From assembly GCF_910592395.1 (NCBI RefSeq), contig NC_088314.1:13454001-13518000 (forward strand): a stretch of DNA of 64,000 nt. The letters are read 5' to 3'. The stretch's first letter is position 1. Every line of letters starts with the position of its first letter. Shown in pieces: positions 56,019-64,000 of this stretch. This stretch comes from Lineus longissimus (Eukaryota; Nemertea; Pilidiophora; Heteronemertea; Lineidae). A program made the translations under genes and the position numbers. Below the pieces are notes generated by a model. That model was not told the origin of the DNA and ran no database searches. It worked only from the letters and a program-made list of their open reading frames with translations.

Positions 56019-56120
56019 CTGAAAAAAAACAATCGCCATCAGCATAACAGCATGACTCATGTTAACAGGTTTCATTCCAATGATATGATAATGTCCCATC
56101 AAATACAGTCGCTTATTTAC

Positions 56121-56668
56121 CTGGTTCACGTGATTGGCATTGAAGAAGTCTATTTGATACTCAATCAATCCAAATGGCATTCTATTCAGTGGCAGTAGAG
56201 ACTCCTCGCTTTTTGGTCTCCTCAATGAGATACACCTTGGCCACTTGTAGATAAGATTTGATTTCACCACCGACTTCAGCTTCTTCATTGCATCAACTGA
56301 CAGGGTGATAAAGTCAGCACCTGGAAGGTCCCCAATATCTGCTTGCTTGGAGAAGTGGCAGAAAAAAAGTTCATCCAACACACTTGTATGGTCCCCCATG
56401 TTGTCAGCTCTAAAGCATGTCTGGATAAGGTCACTCAAAAAATGGCGTGATTTTACTAAATTCTCTGATAATTGTTGCTTTTGAAGTGGGGTCAGGTGGC
56501 CTAGATCCTTGAGAGGTGGCGGAAGAGAAAGTTGTGGCGGTGTTGCTGTTGGTGCTGGCCGTGTGCCATCCACATACGAGTCCACTGTGATCCCCAATCT
56601 CTCCTCAGCATTGTCTACAGTGCCATATTCATTTCGTAGTTTTATGACCTTTGAGCGTATACCTCCAG
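56121..56668 (-). CDS. uncharacterised gene, exon 1 visible
   Basis: The acceptor is tatttctttcag and the donor is accag/gtaaat. 182 codons after a split first codon. Segments include GGIRSKVIKLRNEYGTVDNA, LTPLQKQQLSENLVKSRHFL and SEESLLPLNRMPFGLIEYQI. A Pro-rich stretch sits near residue 40. No domain recognised. Confidence 0.7.
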
Positions 56669-56783
56669 CTGAAAGAAATAACGACAACTAAAACATGCAA
56701 CCAAGCCCATCAAAAGCATGAAGGAGCCGCAGGATAGGATGGGAGAGGTTAGTTGTGACTTCTCTCAGCCCTTAGACCCCAGT
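56669..56783. other. short gap between exon 1 and tentative LTR
   Basis: Intron of the uncharacterised gene. If the LTR limit at 56,784 is right, the BEL insertion sits only about 115 bp upstream of exon 1, in the preceding intron. Confidence 0.4.
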
Positions 56784-57732
56784 TGTCACACCAATGAGTA
56801 GTAACACATTCTTTATTTGTACTGACATCTTTAATATCGACGACTTCTATATGTGGATGACGTAAAAGACTGAAAGAATATACAAAAAGTATTTTAAGTT
56901 TCTTGAAAATACTGATGCAGTCTATAAAACAGTCAGTTTCCATGATCTTTTAAAAACATTGGGAAAAATCTTCACCTTAAAGAACTGCCTAAAGCCGAAC
57001 ACATGGCTAAAACAACATACACTCTAAATACACCGAAATGGCGTTAAGCAATACCATTTTGCACTATTGGTTTACTATGAACGTGTATACCTAAAACTTG
57101 TGCATACATGTATGTACACAGGTATACACAACCAGTGTGTATACTGTGAATGTTCTAATCAGAAATTGTGAGATGAATTCATCTTACAAATAATGCAAGA
57201 ATTTTACTCTTAAAATCAAAAATAATTGTTTCTATACATTCTCTAATAATTGTTCCTTTTACATACCGTGTTTGGGCATCTGGGATCTTGGGATAGATAA
57301 TGAAACTATGGATACAAATAAGCTCCTTGAAATGAATGAACTGTTGCCATGAGCAGTGATGAGGAAAAAAACATGTTCTCCTTTGTCTTAGGAGCACATG
57401 GCTAATTTCTGCTAATTACAGTAAAAATATCGGTAAGGAGTCATATAAAAAACACACTATCCTATAAAATCCCAATAGGTATATTTAGCCAGCAATATCT
57501 TTTCAGAGTGTCCTAATTGTGTACAGATTTATAAAACTATTAAAAGGACTATATACTCAGCCCAATAACACGGTAATACTAAGAAAGATGTGAGTCGGTT
57601 TTGGTACTTGGAGTAAGGGTTCACAACCTGGGTGCTATTGTTGAGAAGCAGTGCACCAATATGTGCCTTGTGTTTACAAACAAGATAAAGGGGTAGAGGG
57701 TTGAGAAGAGAGTTGCCATGACTGTTGTTACA
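56784..57732 (-). repeat. tentative 3' LTR of second BEL element
   Basis: On the minus strand a polypurine tract (GGGTGGGAG, 57,733-57,741) is followed directly by TGTAACAACAG at 57,732, the expected start of a 3' LTR. An AATAAA lies at about 56,812. A TGACA at 56,784 would give a TG..CA end. The partner LTR is outside the window, so the right limit is a guess. Confidence 0.4.
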
Positions 57733-57883
57733 CTCCCACCCAAATCACTTTCGGTGATTTCTTTATTACCAAGAGTTCAAAAAAAAAAACAACACAAAAC
57801 CCAAATTAATCAAAACAAAAAAGTTTGACAGAAAACCCTTCTGGTCTGCTCCCACCCGTAAAGCTATAGAATGACTGAGGCAA

Positions 57884-60649
57884 TCACGCTGTTGTACTTT
57901 CTACCAGCACAGAGAGTTTGTGGATCGGTCTTTCTAGAAACTTTGATTTGCCTGTACGCTTTCCTTCCTTTGTCAGGCTAGAGTCGCTCATCAGAAGTCT
58001 GACAGTTCGTACCAATCCATCCTTGTCCTGGTTAGTCGCATCAACTTTGGCCAGCCTCCAATCGCAGCGTGGTGAGTCTGTTTCATGGAGCAGCACTATG
58101 TCTCCCACCTTGATGTTTCTCTCTTCTTTGTGCCACTTCTGCCGAGGTTGGAGAGTAGACAGGTACTCCTTTTTCCACCTTCTCCAAAATTCATTTGTCA
58201 AATACTGGACTCTTCGCCACCTCTTCTTTGCATAGACATCCTCCTTGACAAAGTCACCAGGAGGGGGCATCACAATACCTGACTTCATAGTGAGTAGGTG
58301 ATTAGGTGTGAGCGGCAATACATCCTGTGGGTCATTTAGTGTCTCTACAGTCAGTGGTCGGCTGTTTACAATGGCCATGACTTCATAGAACAACGTCCTG
58401 AGGGAAGATGTGTCTAGGCGAGAGGGAAACTGACCAAGCAGGATGGAGAGCACACTTCGTCTTGTCCGAATCTGACGTTCCCAAACTCCTCCCATGTGGC
58501 TAGAACCTGGCACATTCATCACAAATTCCAACTGGTAGTGAAAAAATGTGTTCACCTTCTCAGGATCTATGTCTTTCATAGATGCCTCTAACTCTTGTTT
58601 CGCACCCACAAAGTTTGTGCCTTGGTCACATCGAATGCGTTGAACCCGTCCTCTAATTGCTATGAAGCAACGAAGGCCATTTATGAACGCATCAGTGGTC
58701 ATGTCGTCTAGTAGTTCAATGTGTATGGCTCTGGAAGCCATACAAGTGAACAGTAATCCATATCTCTTCAATTCTTTCCGTAGATCTTTGACGTAGAATG
58801 GGCCGAAACAGTCTACTCCACTGTACAGAAATGGTGGTGTGGGCTCTAATCTTTCAGCAGGGAGATCTGCCATCTTCTGAACTTGGGCGGCTCCTCTGTA
58901 GCGTCTACAGACAATACATTTGAATATGAAGGAGGACACTTGGGAACTGCAGCCTAGTATCCAGTATCCATTTGAACGAAGTTCATTTGTGGTCATTCCT
59001 CGTCCTTGATGGGCCACCTTTTCGTGATAATGCTTGATTTTCAGCTCAGCCATGTGCGTTTTCTTTGGAATGATTGCGGGATGTTTGACGGAGAAGTGGA
59101 GTGTGGAATTTTTCAGCCTTCCTCCCACACGCAGTATCCCTTCATTGTCTAGGAATGGGTCCAATCTATGGAGGCGACTTGTCCTGTTGGTTCCCTCTCC
59201 TTGGCGTAGTTCTGTTATTTCTTCCTTGAATGCCTCTTTCTGAATAGCAAGTATAAGGAAGTGCTCAGCTTTCTTACGTGATTCTAGGCTTGATAATTTG
59301 GCTTTACCCAGCTTTTTGGTTACACAGTTGGAGAGCACGGTAATAGCAGATATCAGCCTCGACCAACCTGAGAATCTGTTTAGCCTGTCCATCATAGATG
59401 TTCTTCCTGTGGCCCTGGTAGCCATAACTGTGGCCTTTTTTACTTCTGGGTCGTCTGAATGTATGATATGTTCAGAGACAGCGTCAGCTGGAAGTTCATT
59501 TCTCCATAGGAAGGTTGGACCTTTGAACCAGTTTGACTGTGACAGGTCTTCCGCAGTCAATCCTCTAGAGGCGAAATCAGCTGGGTTTTGTTCAGTGGCT
59601 ACATATCTCCATTGTTCTGGCTTGGTCGAGTCCTTGATCCTCTGGATACGATTGGCTACATAAATATGAAATCGTCTGGCTTCATTATTAATGTAGCCCA
59701 GGACAACCTTTGAGTCGGTCCAAAAATAGTTGTCGATGGTAGGATTCGAGAGTTCCCGATTCAAGAGTTCGCTTATTTTTACCGAGATAACCGCTGCTTG
59801 TAGCTCCAGCCTAGGTATGGTCACCGGTCTAAGGGGCGTGACTCTAGCTTTTGCCGTGATGAGGGAACAGTGGACTCTGTTGCTTGTGTCTACTAATCGC
59901 AGGTACGAACACTGTCCGTAGCCGCTCATTGATGCGTCGGAGAAGTGGTGTATCTCCATCAATCTGGTTTCTCCAAATTCTTCTGGCTTGCAACATCTCG
60001 GAATCTGGAGGCTTGATAATCTTTGGAGATCTTCCCTCCAACGTTCCCATCTTGGCTGGAGTTCTTCTGGTAAAGGTTGGTCCCAATCTGTCCCTTCTTT
60101 ACAGAGAAGCTGGAGAATTTGTTTCCCTTGGAGTATAAAGGGAGCCAGGAACCCGAGTGGGTCGAAGATGGATGACACCATGGACAATATACCTCTTCTA
60201 AGGGGTTGTTCCTGTATCCTCAGCTGGAACTGGAAAACATCGGATTCAATACACCATTGTATGCCTAAAGCTCTCTCGATGGGCAGATCATCCAAGGAAA
60301 GGTCGAGATTCATAATTTCTTTGGCACGCTCAGATGGTGGCACAGAGTCAATGGCTTCCCGGCTGTTGGATGCAAATTTATGCAGTCGTAACTTGCCTTG
60401 ATCACATATTGTCCTGGCTTCTTGAATCAGCTGTATTGCGTCTTGTACTTCTGGAATGCTAATCAGGCCGTCATCCATATAAAAATCCTTTTCAATGAAG
60501 GACGATGCTGCTGGTCCTAAATCTCGATACTTGGCCGCGATGTGCTTAAGTCCATAGATTGCGCATCCAGGGGAAGACACGGCTCCAAACAGATGAACCT
60601 TCATGCGGTATTCGACTGGCTTAGTGTTGATATATCCATTTTCCCACTA
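57884..60649 (-). CDS. BEL RT end, RNase H, integrase, DUF5641
   Basis: 906 codons from the ATG at 60,604, but the frame extends up to a TAG at 60,647-60,649. RT box FYMDDGLIS (near 43). RNase H acidic sites lie in HHFSDASMSGYG (220), IPRLELQAAV (265) and FWTDSKVVLG (295). Integrase zinc site is complete (HYHEKVAHQG near 525, CIVCRRYRG near 563). Integrase core D,D,E lies in VDCFGPF (601), RCDQGTNF (658) and GGVWERQI (705). DUF5641 occupies 800-900 (WRRWKKEYLSTLQPRQKW, GDIVLLHETD). All catalytic residues from RNase H onward are intact. Confidence 0.95.
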
Positions 60650-60681
60650 GAGGAATCTGAGATAGTCTTGATGTTCGTGCT

Positions 60682-63600
60682 TCACGTAAAAGCGGTGAAA
60701 CATCCTCTCGATATGTACATTATTGCTATCCTTTCTTGGCGGAAGCGACATAGGACACCAATGAGGGTGTTCAGCTGATCTGGGCCTTGTAACAGGTGGT
60801 CGTTTAGGCAGGTACCCTTGAACTTTGCTCCACAGTCAAATACCACCCTGATCTTGTCAGGTTTTTTGGGGTGGTATACGCCGTGATGGGGTATGTACCA
60901 CCTGACACCACTGTCTCTTTGGTCGTCAGGGACCTTCTCCGCCTCGCCTTTGGAAATGATATCTTCCATAAAGGTTTTATAATCTGTGAAATATCTCTCA
61001 TCTCTCTTGAACCTGCGTAGGAGATGTTCTAGCCGAGCAGCTGCCATGGGTTTATTGTCGGGTAGCTCAGGCTTCTCACGCTTAAATGGGAGTGGCATGG
61101 TGAAGTGTCCATCATCTTGTTGTTCTATTTCCTCTCTTACAATCTTCAGAAACCGAAGATCTTCTTGAGACATCATCTTGTCGTGAGGGTTCCTCTCACA
61201 GAAATCAGATTCGAGGATTTTGGCTACATCTGGTGGCTTTAAGGTTGTCTCTTTAACAGAAGTCTTAAGGACATATTTGACTTCAGCTGGTGCATGTATT
61301 TCTCCCACTTTTATCCGTAGACCTTTGGGTACTTGTGCGGTAACCATATGGCGTGTCAGGCCGATGGAATCGCCAGAGTCCATCCTAGGGTCGACTCCAC
61401 CTACAACACTCCATCCCAGGTCCGTCTCAATGGCAAAGGGTTCGTTACCCTTCCCTGCAATGCATCTTCGTGGAGTGAGTGCTTGTGAGCAGTCATAACC
61501 AATAAGCAGGCCGACTTCACAATCTAGGAGTGGTTGCAGGTGGCCTTCGACTTCTTTAAGATGAGGCCATCTTCGGGCTGTCTCTGGAGTGGGTATATGA
61601 TGACGGTCTACAGGAATATAGTCTCTTGTGTAAGCCAATCTCAAGGGAATGCGGGTCGTTGATTCATATCCACGGATCAATAAACCGTGAAATTTCTTGC
61701 AGGGGACACTCTTTTCCTTAGCAGTCATAGTTGTCAACTTGAGCTCTACAGCCCTTGAATTACTGAATAGTGCCTCCCGTGTTGGGTAAATTAGCTCACT
61801 AGTCTGTGTGAGCACAAACGACGTATCAGATTGTGTGTCCAGCAAAGCATAAGTGAGATGCTCCTGGTCTGGGTTCACTTCACTGGAGATCCATACCGGT
61901 ACAACCATAGAGGTCATCAGCTCATTCTCACATCCAGAGACACTGCGACAGACAGCTTCTTTGGTATTTTGGTCCTTCTTGTTGTCACTAGTGTTGGCTT
62001 TTTGGGACGTACTTCTCTGGCGATCTTCATGGAGGCTGGTGGGGTGTCTGTGATTGCATAACTTGCAGGTGCTTCTTTTTGGACACTCCTTTGACATATG
62101 TCCTTGTTTCAGACATCCAGAGCAGTAAGCCCCCTTTCTGATAAAGTCAGTTCTATCATTGGCAGGTTTCGCAGCAAAGGTTCTGCATTCTTGGATCATG
62201 AGGCCTAGTTTAGAGCAAAAGTTGCATTGAGCCTTATTCTGTTTGGCCACTTGAAAGTTGTTCTTCGTTTGCTCTTGGCTTGAAGTAGACAGGACCTTGG
62301 CTCCTATATTCCTCTGCTTGGGGTTCGATCTCTCAGTGTCTCTTTCTGTAGTTGAAGACTTGAGCGAGTTGAGTGAGGTGACTGGGTCACATGCTACTTC
62401 GGCTTCTTCCCAGATAAAGTCGGCAAACTTGGTAAAATTTGGATATGTTCCACTGGCTTTCTTTGATCTGACCACTATACGGCTCCAACGGGTGACTATC
62501 CAGTCTGGTAATTTCTGTAGCAATTTCCTGTTTTCGCGGGTGTCATTGAGAATATCTAAGCCAGAAATGTCGTCCATTGCAATGACACATTGTTGTAGGA
62601 AATCGGAAAGCTGACGGAGGCCCTTACTGTCCCGGGATGCAATCTTTGGCCAAGAATCCAACTTATTTCGGAAAGCTTCCGAAATAGCAAAGTGGCTTCC
62701 ATATCGATCCTCCAGGATGGCTTTTGCTTTCTCATAAGCTTGGTCGCTTCTTAATAGGAAACACCCTCCTACCGCTTCTCGCGCTGGTCCTCCCAGATAC
62801 TTTTTTAGGTATTGAATCCTTTCATGGGGAGGGACTCCTCTGTTCTCGATGAGGGCTGTGAATGAGGCCATCCAATCTGGGAATTGCAGAGTGTCACCAC
62901 CGAACACGGCAGGCTCGGGGACTGGAAGGCGACCAAGGTTAACGGAGGCAGCAAGTGTTTCTGCTATGATGGCGATGTCGTTCTTAGGAGTGGGTTCCCA
63001 TACTGCTGCTTCTGGTCGTAATGTTGTCTTAGACAAGTTTTTGAGGCTTGGAGGGGTATATGGGAAGTTGTCTTCATGGGCTGGCTTCTTGGTGGGAGCT
63101 TGATATGTCTCTAACTTTTCTGGCTTGGCCTCAGTTGCTGGTTCCTTAGGTGGCGTTACTGGACTGAGGTAGACTGCATCCTCATCATACACCTGTAGCC
63201 GAGCCTCTTCCATCTTAAGTTCTTTTACCATCTTCTGGTGCTCAATATTTTGCCTCATTTTGTCGAGTTTGGCTTCCGCTTCTGCCCTTCTTGTCTTCTC
63301 GGCTGCCTCTTCCTGGGCTCTTCTTTTGGATTCTTCCAGCTCTAGCTGCTGTAACATCTCTGCTCTTTCGTCCTCTTCTCTCTGTATATCCAGGGCCGTC
63401 CTCAGCGCTGCAGCCTTAGCAGCTGCTTCTCTTCTAGCACTAGAAAAGCTCGACCGACTTGAACGGCTCGAACCTTTAGAACTTCTTGATCTTCTAGATC
63501 TTTGTGATAGCAATGACCTGGCGTCATCTCCTTTCATTGATTTTGTATGAAACTCACTTAATAGCTGTTTCATACGACATGCAAGTTGATCAGTACCTCT

Positions 63601-64000
63601 TCTGATCTCGGAAGGGGGTGAACTCGCACAAGTGTCTCGGACTTCTTCGTATGCTTGCTGCATAAGCTCTGACTTACCCTCTAGGTCTGTTAACAGAACA
63701 TCTCTATAATCTGGCGTTTGGTTTAGGTCATACTGCTTGGCTGCTCGGCCAACCTCATTTAAGCCAGATTCAAACTCTTTAAATTTGTGCCAAAACACAT
63801 TACAAGTGTCTTCCTCTTTATTTCTCTGTGCCTTTTCTGTAAGTTTTCTAGGACGACCAGACCTTCGCGGTGCCTCTTGCCCTGCCTTTCCCTGCAAGGC
63901 GTGGATCTTAGACGATAGAAACTTGTCTATGTCTGTAGATTCTGACTTGATGTCATCTTCTTCGTCATTTCCTACAGGTTTCTGGGTGTCGGAAGGTTGA
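60682..64000 (-). pseudogene. BEL gag-protease-RT start (partial at edge)
   Basis: Open from the window edge (no start in view; the first TTG-type start at 63,897 is internal). Ser/Arg-rich then Ala/Glu coiled-coil N-terminal half, DUF1759-like capsid (about 345-520), then zinc fingers. CNFCSKLGLMIQEC lacks the usual His, while CSGCLKQGHMSKEC is complete and is followed by CKLCNHRH. Protease (DUF1758 type) has LLDTQSDTSFVL (DTQ instead of DTG, near residue 686 from 63,897). RT starts at RVVFDCGAKFKG. The frame is lost near 60,710, at the codon of the RT motif A aspartate. Confidence 0.93.

Larger units (their letters stand above)
50466..56668 (-). pseudogene. uncharacterised multi-exon gene, interrupted (seven exons visible)
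   Basis: Seven minus-strand exons join with canonical GT/AG sites and consistent phases: 56,668-56,121; 56,018-55,887; 55,740-55,651; 55,485-54,778; 51,320-51,174; 51,045-50,823; 50,734 to about 50,466. Together they would encode about 640 residues. Exon 1 has a phase-1 acceptor, so at least one upstream exon is missing. A frame change near 54,955-54,970 breaks exon 4, and exon 7 runs into a Gypsy RT fragment. No known domain is recognised. The protein looks soluble and globular, with no signal peptide or membrane segment visible. I infer a member of a repetitive invertebrate gene family. Confidence 0.7.
57733..64000 (-). mobile_element. second BEL/Pao retrotransposon, enters from right edge
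   Basis: Gag, protease, RT, RNase H, integrase and DUF5641 are all present on the minus strand in BEL order. Only one frame change (near 60,710) and one TAG (60,647-60,649), both in RT, interrupt about 2,000 codons. Gag is still open at base 64,000, so its start and the 5' LTR lie to the right of the window. It is much better preserved than the element at 42,475-49,259 and only distantly similar to it. Confidence 0.95.

Overview
This is a eukaryotic, almost certainly metazoan, window. It has spliced genes with canonical GT/AG junctions, long introns, several classes of retrotransposon and DNA transposon, short inverted-repeat (MITE-like) elements and tandem arrays. The one confidently recognised host gene is IMMP2L (mitochondrial inner membrane peptidase subunit 2), whose intron positions match the vertebrate gene as I recall it. 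The mix of BEL/Pao, Gypsy, CR1/L2-like, Harbinger-like and pogo-like elements suggests a marine invertebrate (mollusc, hemichordate, cephalochordate or similar). I cannot narrow it further from sequence alone.

Layout. 1-25,000: no recognisable host gene. It holds fragments of an ordered repeat of about 300 bp (here called R310), pogo-like MITEs, a tandem array at 9.86-11.78 kb split by a 1,011-bp inverted-repeat element with a 9-bp target duplication, a decayed LINE (14.3-16.1 kb, minus), a TTAA-flanked inverted-repeat element (20.2-20.8 kb), a 115-bp tandem array (21.7-22.2 kb) and a gag-like relic (23.3-23.8 kb). 25,033-33,174 (plus): the last three coding exons of IMMP2L, with a 7.2-kb last intron full of repeats. 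33.5-34.5 kb: a full-length R310 element. 35.2-37.1 kb: a BEL/Pao fragment abutting a decayed Harbinger-type transposase. 38.06-40.6 kb (minus): a 3'-truncated Gypsy element. 41.26-41.88 kb (minus): an intact SGNH-hydrolase-like ORF.

42,475-49,259 (minus): a BEL/Pao element with two 455-bp LTRs and a 5-bp target duplication (cgcgt). Its pol is dead through nonsense codons, a frameshift and an internal deletion. 50,096-56,668 (minus): seven phase-compatible exons of an uncharacterised gene family. A frameshift lies in exon 4, a 3.4-kb intron holds a three-copy 370-bp tandem and an R310 element, and the 3' side is cut off by a Gypsy reverse-transcriptase fragment. 57,733-64,000 (minus): a second BEL/Pao element, nearly complete, leaving the window inside gag.

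How it fits together. IMMP2L and the seven-exon minus-strand locus are the only host-like transcription units. Almost everything else is mobile DNA, much of it nested. Several insertions sit inside other repeats, so the uninterrupted copies in this same window show their target sites directly.
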